Origin: Chitinophagaceae bacterium
GTDB taxonomy: Bacteria; Bacteroidota; Bacteroidia; Chitinophagales; Chitinophagaceae
Assembly: GCA_947504605.1 (NCBI GenBank)
Contig: CANNJE010000011.1
Coordinates: 1 to 43,688 of the forward strand
Reading direction: 5' to 3'
Length of the DNA stretch: 43,688 nt
Shown here: piece by piece, positions 34,010-41,895 of the stretch
Numbering within the stretch: position 1 is the stretch's first letter
Layout: each line of letters begins with the position of its first letter
Translations under genes and position numbers: made by a program
Notes under the pieces: generated by a model
Seen by the model: the letters and a program-made list of their open reading frames with translations, nothing else
The model's database searches: none
Told to the model about the DNA's origin: nothing

Positions 34010-34588
34010 TCATCTTGAAGAGGCAGCAGCTCCAAATATATTTTTTCGGGGCTTGTGAATAATATTTTTCCTAATTAATATTTCTTCTAGCATTGCTTTA
34101 GCCCTTGTATATTGGCTTCTGCTCGTGCTTTCTTCTATATCAAGTAAATTACCTATTTCTTTGTGCGAAAATCCTTCAATCGCATACAGGTTCAAAACAG
34201 TTCGATATCCCAGCGGTAAAAGTCTAATACATTCTACAACCTGTTTTGCCTGCATTATAGAAGGAATCATGTCTTCCTTTATATGAATACTTTTTGCATG
34301 AATTAAATCTACACTATCTGCAAATTTTTTATTTTTTTTGAGGACATTAATACAAGTGTGTACAACAATTCTTCTAATCCACCCCTCCAGCGAGCCTTCA
34401 TTTCTATACTGGTGAAGTTGGGTAAATACTTTAATAAAACCTTCCTGTAGCATGTCTTCCGCATCTTCTCTGTTTTTAGCAAAGCGATAGCAAACACCAA
34501 GCATGCGGGGGCTGAACCGACTATACAGTTCCTCCTGTGCGGAGGCATTGTTTTTGATACTTCCGGCAAGCATTAGCTCCTCGGTCAT
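34010..34588 (-). CDS. ECF-type RNA polymerase sigma factor
   Basis: 192 residues from ATG 34588; a longer frame to 34699 would give a hydrophobic, non-family extension overlapping the upstream terminator. Sigma-70 region 2 is seen in LYSRFSPRMLGVCYRFAKN and EDAEDMLQEGFIKVF (core binding and -10 recognition); region 4 in LPLGYRTVLNLYAIEGFSHKEIG with the helix-turn-helix EIGNLLDIEESTSRSQYTRA (-35 recognition). No region 1.1 or 3, as in ECF factors. It directly precedes the membrane-spanning barrel protein, its probable regulator. Regulon unknown; some Bacteroidota ECF factors control type IX secretion genes, which are in this window, but a link is not shown. Confidence 0.92.
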   Translation of the reverse strand: MTEELMLAGSIKNNASAQEELYSRFSPRMLGVCYRFAKNREDAEDMLQEGFIKVFTQLHQYRNEGSLEGWIRRIVVHTCINVLKKNKKFADSVDLIHAKSIHIKEDMIPSIMQAKQVVECIRLLPLGYRTVLNLYAIEGFSHKEIGNLLDIEESTSRSQYTRAKAMLEEILIRKNIIHKPRKNIFGAAASSR

Positions 34589-34644
34589 AAATTTTATAGT
34601 TTTACCCTTTAAATATAGACAAATTTGTTTGAAGACTTGCTGCA

Positions 34645-34686
34645 TTAAAAAAAATGAGGCTAAAGATTTAACAATTAGCCCCATTT
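34645..34686 (-). terminator. Terminator of the gpmI-TonB receptor operon
   Basis: AAATGAGGCTAA (34652-34663) pairs with TTAGCCCCATTT (34675-34686), one A/C mismatch, 11-nt loop; on the minus strand it is followed by at least seven T residues. It lies 21 bp past the receptor stop. Confidence 0.82.
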
Positions 34687-34706
34687 CAATTATTTGCAAG
34701 GATTGT

Positions 34707-36992
34707 TTACCAATTGGCCCTTATACTAATAAAATAGTTTCGGCCACCTGCAGAATAGCCAGAAGCAAAATACCGGTAGTTTTTATCTAAAATATTTTCT
34801 ATGCCCACCTGAACATGGAGAAGTTTTGAAAGTTCTACATTACACTTCCAGTTTAAAATGGCCCAACCTGGAAAGCCGTCAATAGTGGCATATTGGGCAT
34901 TGTCTTCACCTGCAGCATTCATTTGATCTAAATACTTCCAGCCATTAAATAACAAATTAATTTCAGTATTAACTTGTTTATGCTTGTATGTCAAGCTTGT
35001 TTTTCCGAAAACTGGCGAAATATGGTCTTGAGGAATACTAGAAACATTTCGTTGAACCAAAATATAAGTACCATTAACCTGTTTTTCATATACGGCTGTT
35101 TTTTTGGAAGGATCTGTTTTGAATTGCCCATGAGTGTAACTTATAGTACCAGCCAGAAACAGTTCTTTCCATACTTCTACACTTATAGCTGCATTAAAAC
35201 CGTAAAGATTGGCTTTACCAGCATTCTGATTTGCCAATACCTGACTTATTACCCCATTATAAAGGATTGAATCCTGGCCATTGAGGCTATAGGGGCTTTT
35301 TATGATGGCATTTCTAAATAGAGTGTAAAAACCTGTTAATTCTATATTGGCTTTGTCTGAAATTTTTTGACTTAGGCTTAAATCTAAATTATATGTGTAT
35401 TCAGATTTTAAATTAGCATTAGGTATTACAACCTGCTTTGCAGCTGTGTTTGATTCAAAAACTTTTGCAAGGTCATCAATATTGGGTGCTCTGAATCCCG
35501 ATGATAATGTAGCTCTTAAAAGGGTGTTTTTTGAGGCATTATACACAACACCAATATTACCGGTTAAAGCAAGGCTGTTTTGGATTACGGCTGTATCAGG
35601 TAAATTAAAAAAGGAGTTATCTGCAATATTACTTTTTAGGTGCACAGATTGTAGTCTTAACCCTTCGTTTAATACCCATTTTTTATTATTGAATTTGTAA
35701 AGATGTTGCAGAAAAACACCAAAATTATTCATTCTATTTTTACCATCAGGATAACGTGTATCTAATTTAGTTTCAATTCCAGTAATAATATTTTTTCGAA
35801 ACGCCCTTGATTTTACATCATTAAGCTGGATATCAAAACCAGTGGTTAATTCGCTGTTTCCTGCAATTTTTCTGCCACTAACAGTGGCGCCAAATACTTT
35901 TACTTTTTCAATCCTGCTGTCAAATCTATCGTACCTTTTGAATTCTCTTGTCTGCCTGCTTTCTTCGATATCCTGATAGCTAATATTTGTTTTTACGGCA
36001 TCAAAAATCCACAGTTTGTTTGCATTTAATTCATAGGCCGAAAGCAATCTTTTCTGCGGCCCGTAAAACCATTCTGCATAGCGTAGTCTGCCATTTTTTG
36101 TATCTTGTAAACGGTCATATCTTGGTACATTGTTGGTGTTTGAATACTGGAAGTTTAAAGAATGGGTAAACTGTTCATTTTGTTTAAACAATAACTTTTG
36201 AGTAATATCCCATTGCTGATAGCCTGAAAATTTTTGAACCCTGTTATTTTTATTGGCAACAATATTATCTACATTATTTACAGTAACTACAAATGAATCT
36301 CTCTGGCCAAAATTTGGATATTTATTTCCGTCATGTTTCCCCATTTTCATGTCTCCAAAATCACTGAAATTATACGACTGCAACCATGCAAATCTTTTTT
36401 TGCCAATACTTAAATCAGCGTGAATTGTCTTTTCATTATTTACACTACTGTATCTGGCAAAAGTATTACCAGTGCTCAGCAATTTATCATTACCTGATAA
36501 TAGGGGTGATTTGGTAATTAAATGGATGGCGCCACCAAGAGCGTCACCACCGTAAATAGTAGAAGATGGGCCATACATAATCTCGACCCTGCTCAGCATA
36601 TTTTGATCGGCACTAATGATGTTTTGCAAATGGCCACTTCTGAATATGGCGTTATTCATTCTTACGCCATCTACCACCAGTAATATTCTGCTTGCTTCAA
36701 AACCTCTCAATACAGGGCTGCTGCCACCCTGTTGGCTTTTTTGAACAAATACCTTTCCTGTATTTATAAGTAGGTCGCCGGTGTTTTGGGCATTTGTTTT
36801 TGCAATTGTTTTGTCTGTAATAACATCTATAGATTGTGCAATGTTTTTTTTCTTTTCAACAAAATTATTTGCAGAGATTACAACTTCTTCAAGTGTGATT
36901 TTTTTAGTGATAGTATCAGTTGTTGGTTTATTTGTCTGTGCATAAGTGTCTTGCATCACAATGGATGCCACTAAAAAAAATAATTTATTCAT
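34707..36992 (-). CDS. TonB-dependent outer-membrane receptor
   Basis: 761 residues. Takes up a scarce ligand across the outer membrane using TonB energy. Signal peptide (MNKLFFLVASIVMQDTYAQ); a short segment with a TonB-box-like ITLEEVVIS; plug domain (about 45-155: DVITDKTIAKT, LRGFEASRILLVVDGVRMNN, IMYGPSSTIYGGDALGGAI); then a 22-strand barrel ending ISIRANW. It lacks the carboxypeptidase-like N-terminal domain of SusC proteins, so it resembles metal/heme receptors. FRAP (about 493) and an NPNL-like PNANL are present as in heme receptors, but there is no histidine between them, so heme as ligand is uncertain. It follows a heme-binding-domain gene and a small membrane gene in one operon. 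Confidence 0.92.
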   Translation of the reverse strand: MNKLFFLVASIVMQDTYAQTNKPTTDTITKKITLEEVVISANNFVEKKKNIAQSIDVITDKTIAKTNAQNTGDLLINTGKVFVQKSQQGGSSPVLRGFEASRILLVVDGVRMNNAIFRSGHLQNIISADQNMLSRVEIMYGPSSTIYGGDALGGAIHLITKSPLLSGNDKLLSTGNTFARYSSVNNEKTIHADLSIGKKRFAWLQSYNFSDFGDMKMGKHDGNKYPNFGQRDSFVVTVNNVDNIVANKNNRVQKFSGYQQWDITQKLLFKQNEQFTHSLNFQYSNTNNVPRYDRLQDTKNGRLRYAEWFYGPQKRLLSAYELNANKLWIFDAVKTNISYQDIEESRQTREFKRYDRFDSRIEKVKVFGATVSGRKIAGNSELTTGFDIQLNDVKSRAFRKNIITGIETKLDTRYPDGKNRMNNFGVFLQHLYKFNNKKWVLNEGLRLQSVHLKSNIADNSFFNLPDTAVIQNSLALTGNIGVVYNASKNTLLRATLSSGFRAPNIDDLAKVFESNTAAKQVVIPNANLKSEYTYNLDLSLSQKISDKANIELTGFYTLFRNAIIKSPYSLNGQDSILYNGVISQVLANQNAGKANLYGFNAAISVEVWKELFLAGTISYTHGQFKTDPSKKTAVYEKQVNGTYILVQRNVSSIPQDHISPVFGKTSLTYKHKQVNTEINLLFNGWKYLDQMNAAGEDNAQYATIDGFPGWAILNWKCNVELSKLLHVQVGIENILDKNYRYFASGYSAGGRNYFISIRANW

Positions 36993-37009
36993 GCATTAAT
37001 TTATTGAAC

Positions 37010-37030
37010 GGATACACCTACAGTGTATTC
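37010..37030 (-). repeat. Stem-loop just before the TonB-receptor gene
   Basis: GGATACAC (37010-37017) pairs with GTGTATTC (37023-37030) including one G-T pair, 5-nt loop. It sits 18 nt before the receptor ATG, in the 71-bp gap after the small membrane gene, and may tune translation of the receptor. Confidence 0.4.
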
Positions 37031-37063
37031 CATTCTTTTTGTATAAAACTTGTTTTGGTAAAA

Positions 37064-37579
37064 TTATATGTAGCGGCACATATCTGGCGGCGGAGTATTT
37101 ACAGGATAAAATTTAAACATTATTTTTTCGGAAAAATTACAAAATAGTATGGATGAAATTCGATAGTAATATTTTGTGTATGTATCACTGTTTGGCGGAG
37201 AGAAAATAGGATTGAAAAAAAACTTTCCCATTAATTTTTTAAAAGGGATTGTATCGGATTTGTCTTGTAGTAATTTTACATAGGATTCTTTCAGTGCCTG
37301 TTCCTCTTTATCAAATAAGCCTGTAATTTCAATGCAGTTATTCTTTTCAATATATTTTTTTACATCAAATAGTTTTCCGTTTACCAATAATTCTTTACCT
37401 GGAATAACCCATTTTATCTGTTGCTGCGAAAATGTAAAAGTGATTAACATTTCATGCTCTAACTTCTCCATCATTTTATGTTTGACTATTTGCTGATTAA
37501 CAACAAACTGAACACATAATGATAAAGGAATTATTGCCAGCAATAATAAAAAGGAAGTAATATGTTTTTTATTATTCAT
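37064..37579 (-). CDS. Small membrane-anchored protein, function unknown
   Basis: 171 residues. One N-terminal transmembrane helix or uncleaved signal (about 8-27) and a soluble, presumably periplasmic domain with IPGKELLVNGKLFDVKKY near 59-77 and ITGLFDKEEQAL near 85. Ends with a proline-rich tail (VNTPPPDMCRYI). I know of no defined function; similar small proteins occur next to TonB-dependent receptors in Bacteroidota. Its ATG directly follows the TAA of the heme-binding gene (TAAATG), so translation is probably coupled. Likely an accessory of the neighbouring receptor. Confidence 0.65.
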   Translation of the reverse strand: MNNKKHITSFLLLLAIIPLSLCVQFVVNQQIVKHKMMEKLEHEMLITFTFSQQQIKWVIPGKELLVNGKLFDVKKYIEKNNCIEITGLFDKEEQALKESYVKLLQDKSDTIPFKKLMGKFFFNPIFSPPNSDTYTKYYYRISSILFCNFSEKIMFKFYPVNTPPPDMCRYI

Positions 37580-38089
37580 TTACAGTACTACAGGCTTTGG
37601 TTTTCTTTTTAGACTGTCTGCAGGATATACAGTTTTCATACTGTCTCTTAATGCAGATGACCAGCTCGAAACTAACAACTTCTGTTCTTTGCTCAATTTT
37701 GCATTACGGTGAATAAGCGTATAGGATTGCAGAGGCATTTCATCTTCTTTAATCTGGTTGATTATTTCATCTAGTTTTTTATACTGCCTCGCTAGTCGGT
37801 ATGTTGCAAATTCAGAAAAATTCAGTTCTTTTTTTCCTTCTACTATATGGTCGTTTAACCACCATGAACTAGGTTGAATGTTTGAATACCAAGGGTAAAA
37901 AGTATTGTTACTATGACAGTCGTAGCAGGATGTTTTTAAAATATCCATTACGTCAGTTGGAACAGCATGTACCGTTGCAAGATCATTAACTGCGGTCAAG
38001 TCATTGTTCTTTTTTGCTCTTGGATAAAATTGAACCAATACCAGTAACACCACTAAGGCCAGTAAAATATTTTTGATAATCTTTTTCAT
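37580..38089 (-). CDS. Membrane-anchored heme-binding (Haem_bd) domain protein
   Basis: 169 residues. N-terminal transmembrane anchor (about 5-22) then a periplasmic domain with a c-type heme attachment motif CYDCH at Cys55/Cys58/His59, followed by NNTFYPWYSNIQPSSWWLND-like text typical of the Haem_bd family, and EMPLQSYTLIHRNAKLS near 117-133. Proteins of this family carry one heme and are thought to take part in electron transfer or sensing. It starts 11 bp after the gpmI stop and its own stop abuts the next ATG, so it belongs to a gpmI-haem_bd-small protein-receptor transcription unit. Exact role unknown. Confidence 0.85.
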   Translation of the reverse strand: MKKIIKNILLALVVLLVLVQFYPRAKKNNDLTAVNDLATVHAVPTDVMDILKTSCYDCHSNNTFYPWYSNIQPSSWWLNDHIVEGKKELNFSEFATYRLARQYKKLDEIINQIKEDEMPLQSYTLIHRNAKLSKEQKLLVSSWSSALRDSMKTVYPADSLKRKPKPVVL

Positions 38090-38100
38090 ATAAATAATCT

Positions 38101-39615
38101 TTAAATTAAAATGTCTCCAGTCATTGCGGGAGGTATTGGGATGTTCATCATTTTTAAAATACTTGGGGCGATATCACCCAGTTTGCCGGGTTTTACGGTG
38201 CCTTTCCATTCTTTATCAATAATAAATAATGGTACAAGGTTTAGTGTATGTGCAGTGTTAGGCGTTCCATCTTCATTAATTTCATAATCTGCATTTCCAT
38301 GGTCTGCTGTTAGAAAAATACAGTAATCATGTTCAAGCGCTGTAGTCAATAATTTTTCAACACAGGTATCAACGGTTTCCACTGCTTTTATAACAGCTTC
38401 CCAAACGCCCGTATGTCCTACCATATCTGCATTGGCAAAATTTAGGCAAATAAAATCGGGTTCCGATTTGTTAATTTCATCAACAGCTGCATTGGTTAAT
38501 TCATATGCACTCATTTGTGGCTGTAAATCGTAAGTAGCAACTTTAGGAGAAGGGATCATGATTCTTTTTTCACCTTCAAATGGCACTTCTCTGCCTCCGC
38601 TAAAAAAGAAACTCACATGAGGATATTTTTCAGTTTCAGCCATACGCAATTGGGTTCTACCATTTGCTGCCAATACTTCTCCGAGTGTATCATTCAGATT
38701 ATCTTTCTCAAATACCACATGAGTATTTTTGTAAGCGTGATCATACATGGTCATAGTAGTATAATGCAGGTTTAGCGCATGCATATTCTGTTCTGGGAAA
38801 TTGGTTTGTGTAAGTGCTTCTGTAATTTCCCTGCAACGATCTGTTCTGAAATTAAAACTAATCACAGCATCTCCATCCTTAATAGTTGTTTCTGCTATGC
38901 TGTCATTTATAATAGGCATTATAAATTCATCGGTTACATTTTTATCGTAAGAGGCATTGATTGATTTAAACAGGTCTGTAGATTTTTCTCCAACCCCATT
39001 TATCATTGCGTCATAAGCTATTTTTATGCGCTCCCATCTTTTATCCCTGTCCATAGCATAATAGCGTCCTGTAATGCTTGCAATATTACCAGTTGATATT
39101 TTTAAATGCTCCTGCAATTCACTTATGAAACGTAAGCCACTTTTTGGGTCAGTATCACGGCCATCAGTAAAAGCATGAACCAGAAGATTGTTAAACTGTT
39201 GCGACACACATAAATCTGCTATGGCTTTTACATGGTTTATATGGGAATGAACTCCACCGTCACTTACCAGCCCGATAAGATGCAGGGTCTTTTTATTTTT
39301 TTTGCAATACTCAATGGATGCTAAAAGCGTTGGATTTCGGAAAAAACTTTTATCCTGGATAGCTACATTAATCCTTTCCAGTTCTTGATAAACTACCCTG
39401 CCAGCTCCTAGGTTAAGGTGGCCTACTTCGCTGTTTCCCATCTGACCTTCAGGCAAACCAACATCAAGTCCACAGGTTTTAAGTGTACTATTGGGATATT
39501 TGTGATAAAGTGATGTTACAAAGGGAACTTGGGCATTTTGAATCGCATCGCTGCTTTTTACTTTTCCTAAACCCCATCCATCCATTATTACCAAAAGAAT
39601 TTTCTTATTTTCCAT
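38101..39615 (-). CDS. gpmI: 2,3-bisphosphoglycerate-independent phosphoglycerate mutase
   Basis: 504 residues. Interconverts 3- and 2-phosphoglycerate in glycolysis and gluconeogenesis, in the cytoplasm, using two manganese ions. Alkaline-phosphatase fold: metal ligand Asp12 in VIMDGWGLG, the phosphorylated Ser62 in GQMGNSEVGH, substrate motif HAFTDGRDTDPKSG near 155, and the late metal sites FANADMVGHTG and LTADHGNAD near 400-445. Length is normal. First gene of the minus-strand operon that leads into the heme-binding protein and TonB receptor. No exact TAnnTTTG box; near matches TATATTTC and TAGCTTTA (the latter 4 nt before the ATG) lie upstream. Confidence 0.97.
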   Translation of the reverse strand: MENKKILLVIMDGWGLGKVKSSDAIQNAQVPFVTSLYHKYPNSTLKTCGLDVGLPEGQMGNSEVGHLNLGAGRVVYQELERINVAIQDKSFFRNPTLLASIEYCKKNKKTLHLIGLVSDGGVHSHINHVKAIADLCVSQQFNNLLVHAFTDGRDTDPKSGLRFISELQEHLKISTGNIASITGRYYAMDRDKRWERIKIAYDAMINGVGEKSTDLFKSINASYDKNVTDEFIMPIINDSIAETTIKDGDAVISFNFRTDRCREITEALTQTNFPEQNMHALNLHYTTMTMYDHAYKNTHVVFEKDNLNDTLGEVLAANGRTQLRMAETEKYPHVSFFFSGGREVPFEGEKRIMIPSPKVATYDLQPQMSAYELTNAAVDEINKSEPDFICLNFANADMVGHTGVWEAVIKAVETVDTCVEKLLTTALEHDYCIFLTADHGNADYEINEDGTPNTAHTLNLVPLFIIDKEWKGTVKPGKLGDIAPSILKMMNIPIPPAMTGDILI

Positions 39616-39705
39616 GTTGTAAAGCTACTTAATTGAGAAATATACCCAACCTTTAATAACTGTAAACAGGTGAAATATTCTTTAATGGAACAATATTAAG
39701 TTTTA

Positions 39706-39721
39706 TTGGCACGTTTTTGGT
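39706..39721 (+). promoter_or_regulatory. Sigma-54-like -24/-12 element
   Basis: TTGGCACG (39706-39713) fits the conserved -24 part of the sigma-54 consensus; with the proper 10-nt spacing the -12 part reads TGGT instead of TTGC. It lies 29 nt before the ATG at 39750. No TAnnTTTG box is present for this gene. Confidence 0.35.
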
Positions 39722-39749
39722 CAAATAGAATTTATTAAAAATAGCAACA

Positions 39750-40130
39750 ATGAAAAAAATATTTACTCTTTTATTAGTATCAACAGTAATGCTATCTTTT
39801 AGCTCATTAGTTGGCATCGAGGAAGTTGTGGCAGCCTTAAAATCTGGTAATGCAGCTCAGGTGGCAAAATATTTTGATAATACTGTAGACATTACTTTAC
39901 CTGAAAAAAGCAATAGTTATAGTAAAAGTCAGGCAGAAGTGATTCTCAGGGACTTTTTTAATAATAATCCGGTAAAAGCCTTTACAGTTATTCATAAAGG
40001 CGATAACGCAGGTTCTCAGTATTTCATAGGTAAACTGGTCACTAAAAATAGCACCTACCGTACCACTGTTTTTATGAAGCAGAGAGGCGATAAGCAGTTT
40101 CTGCAGGAGATAAGGTTTGAAAATGAGTAA
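39750..40130 (+). CDS. DUF4783 secreted protein
   Basis: 126 residues. Signal peptide (about 1-20, KKIFTLLLVSTVMLSFSS) and a small NTF2-like alpha+beta domain matching the Bacteroidota DUF4783 family: EEVVAALKSGNAAQVAKYFD near 24-43, YSKSQAEVILRDFFNNNPVKAF near 57-78, and a C-terminal sheet with HKGDNAGSQYFIGKL. The family has no known biochemical role. It is commonly found just upstream of nadC, as here; the two are separated by a terminator and a nadC promoter, so they are independent transcription units. Confidence 0.85.
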   Translation: MKKIFTLLLVSTVMLSFSSLVGIEEVVAALKSGNAAQVAKYFDNTVDITLPEKSNSYSKSQAEVILRDFFNNNPVKAFTVIHKGDNAGSQYFIGKLVTKNSTYRTTVFMKQRGDKQFLQEIRFENE

Positions 40131-40152
40131 ACTTTTACTCCTTTAAATGATT

Positions 40153-40176
40153 AGCTCCCTTAGCGGAGCTTTTTTA
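40153..40176 (+). terminator. Terminator of the DUF4783 gene
   Basis: AGCTCC (40153-40158) / GGAGCT (40165-40170), 6-nt loop, followed by T5-6. Confidence 0.78.
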
Positions 40177-40202
40177 TTGCCTGAAAAAACATTTTCCTTA
40201 CT

Positions 40203-40210
40203 TAGCTTTG
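40203..40210 (+). promoter_or_regulatory. nadC -7 box adjoining the start codon
   Basis: TAGCTTTG exactly matches TAnnTTTG; only TTATT lies between it and the ATG at 40216, implying a leaderless mRNA. A TTG at 40177-40179 is a possible -33 element (spacing 23). Confidence 0.6.
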
Positions 40211-40215
40211 TTATT

Positions 40216-41067
40216 ATGAATAAGGAAGAACAAATTCATTTACTGATTAAAAATGCGCTTGCAGAAGATATTGGAGATGGGGATCATTCTACGCTTTCCA
40301 CGATTAATCCCGAATCAAAAGGTAAAGCTGTTCTTAAAATTAAGCAGGACGGCATATTGGCAGGTGTAGAAGTTGCTGAAAAAATCTTTCGTTTTATGGA
40401 GCCGGGCATTGATTTTATAGTGAAGAAAAAGGATGGTGAGCTTATGTCGTTTGGGGAGCAGGCTTTTGAAGTAAAAGCTTCAGTGCATACCATCTTGCAG
40501 TGCGAACGTTTGGTGCTAAACTGCATGCAGCGTATGAGCGGTATAGCTACCCTTACAAATAAGTATGTAAATAAGCTGGGTGGTTATAATACAAAATTGT
40601 TGGATACACGCAAAACCACTCCTAATTTCAGAGTTTTAGAAAAAGAGGCAGTTTGTATAGGAGGAGCCGTTAATCATAGAATTGGATTATACGATATGAT
40701 AATGTTGAAAGACAATCATATTGATTATTGCGGCGGTATTAAAAATGCAATTGAAAAAGCCTTTACCTATGTGCAAACCAAAAAACCAGGTTTGAAAATT
40801 GAGGTTGAAACAAGGAGCTTGGAAGATGTGGATATAGTTATGCAAACAGGAAAAGTAGACAGAATTATGTTGGATAATTTCACCCCAGAACTTATCATTG
40901 AAGCATTAAAAATGATAAATGGAAAATTTGAAACGGAAGCGAGTGGCGGAATTAATTATGATAATTTAGAAAACTACGCTGCTACAGGTGTAGACTATAT
41001 ATCTAGTGGTGCTATTATTCATCAGGCGGTAAGTTTAGATCTTAGTTTAAAAGCAGTGATATTTTAA
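40216..41067 (+). CDS. nadC: Nicotinate-nucleotide pyrophosphorylase (quinolinate phosphoribosyltransferase)
   Basis: 283 residues. Converts quinolinate and PRPP to nicotinate mononucleotide, CO2 and PPi in de novo NAD synthesis. Marks: N-terminal ALAEDIGDGDHST (about 12-25), LDTRKTTPNFRVLEKEAV near 133 with the substrate-binding Arg/Lys, GGAVNHRIGLYDMIMLKDNHI near 155, EVETRSLEDV near 196, and ASGGINYDNLENYAATGVDYIS near 240. The in-frame ATG at 40147 is rejected: it would translate through the preceding terminator and lies upstream of the promoter box. First gene of a run with the SUI1-like factor and apaG. Confidence 0.96.
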   Translation: MNKEEQIHLLIKNALAEDIGDGDHSTLSTINPESKGKAVLKIKQDGILAGVEVAEKIFRFMEPGIDFIVKKKDGELMSFGEQAFEVKASVHTILQCERLVLNCMQRMSGIATLTNKYVNKLGGYNTKLLDTRKTTPNFRVLEKEAVCIGGAVNHRIGLYDMIMLKDNHIDYCGGIKNAIEKAFTYVQTKKPGLKIEVETRSLEDVDIVMQTGKVDRIMLDNFTPELIIEALKMINGKFETEASGGINYDNLENYAATGVDYISSGAIIHQAVSLDLSLKAVIF

Positions 41068-41076
41068 TAATAATAA

Positions 41077-41418
41077 ATGGCAAAAAATAAACAGGGTATG
41101 ATGGGCATTGTTTACTCAACCGATAGCTCTTTTAAATTTGAAGAAGAAGAACAGGTTGCAATCACACTAGAACCCCATCTGCAGGCACTAAAAGTAAGGC
41201 TTGATAAAAAGCATCGGGCTGGAAAGGCTGTAACCCTTATAGATGGGTTTAAAGGCAATGTTTCTGATGCAGAGGATCTGGGGAAAAAACTAAAATCTTT
41301 TTGCGGAACTGGTGGTTCTGTTAAGGATGGAGAAATATTGGTGCAAGGCGATAATAGGGATAAAGTGCTTGTTTGGCTATTGAAAAATGGCTATAAACTT
41401 GCAAAGAAAATAGGATGA
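41077..41418 (+). CDS. yciH: eIF1/SUI1-like translation factor YciH
   Basis: 113 residues, single SUI1 domain in the C-terminal 80 residues: VRLDKKHRAGKAVTLIDGF, LGKKLKSFCGTGGSVKDGEI (the conserved CGTGG loop) and VQGDNRDKVLVWLLKNGY. Eukaryotic eIF1 checks start-codon selection; the bacterial form is thought to bind the small subunit and affect initiation fidelity, but its physiological role is poorly known. It starts 9 bp after nadC, so it is in that operon. Start is the only ATG that leaves the full domain. Confidence 0.92.
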   Translation: MAKNKQGMMGIVYSTDSSFKFEEEEQVAITLEPHLQALKVRLDKKHRAGKAVTLIDGFKGNVSDAEDLGKKLKSFCGTGGSVKDGEILVQGDNRDKVLVWLLKNGYKLAKKIG

Positions 41419-41470
41419 GGAAGTTTGAACTGGTATGCATAAATTTATTAACTTAGTTGAAATGGATCGA

Positions 41471-41857
41471 ATGGTAAGTAAAATATCGGAAGGTATAAGG
41501 ATAAGTGTAGAAACATTTTATCAACCTGAGTTCAGCAATCCGCTGAACAGTGAATTTATGTTTGCTTACAGGATTATGATAGAAAATAACAATATATTTC
41601 CAGTAAGACTTTTAACCCGTCACTGGCATATTTTTGACAGTAATGGAACTATGAAAGAAGTGGAAGGCGAGGGTGTTGTTGGTGTTCAACCACAAATAGC
41701 AGTAGCTGAACAATATCAATATATGAGCGGATGCAACCTGAAAAGTGAATTAGGCAGAATGCATGGGACTTATTTAATGGAGAATCTTCTTACTCATAAA
41801 ACTTTCAGGGTAACAATACCTGCTTTTGAAATGCAGGTGCCTTTTAAGATGAATTAA
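41471..41857 (+). CDS. apaG: ApaG domain protein
   Basis: 128 residues from ATG 41471, the family length; ATGs at 41435 and 41462 are in frame but would add residues not typical of ApaG. Immunoglobulin-like beta fold: SEGIRISVETFYQPEFS near the start, YRIMIENNNIFPVRLLTRHWHIFDSN in the first half, the glycine-rich GEGVVGVQPQIAVAE loop, then GTYLMEN and a C-terminal strand FEMQVPFKMN. ApaG is linked to magnesium/cobalt phenotypes in enterobacteria, but its biochemical function is uncertain. Probably co-transcribed with nadC and yciH. No terminator follows. Confidence 0.9.
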   Translation: MVSKISEGIRISVETFYQPEFSNPLNSEFMFAYRIMIENNNIFPVRLLTRHWHIFDSNGTMKEVEGEGVVGVQPQIAVAEQYQYMSGCNLKSELGRMHGTYLMENLLTHKTFRVTIPAFEMQVPFKMN

Positions 41858-41895
41858 CAAATTTTACTGTTATCTCTGCATAATTACCTTAAACG

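Noticed and set aside
34589-34699. N-terminal extension of the ECF sigma factor
   Set aside because: Hydrophobic, unlike the family, and runs through the terminator of the receptor operon.
40147-40215. ATG at 40147 as the nadC start
   Set aside because: It would encode through a terminator hairpin and is upstream of the nadC promoter; the family N-terminus begins at 40216.
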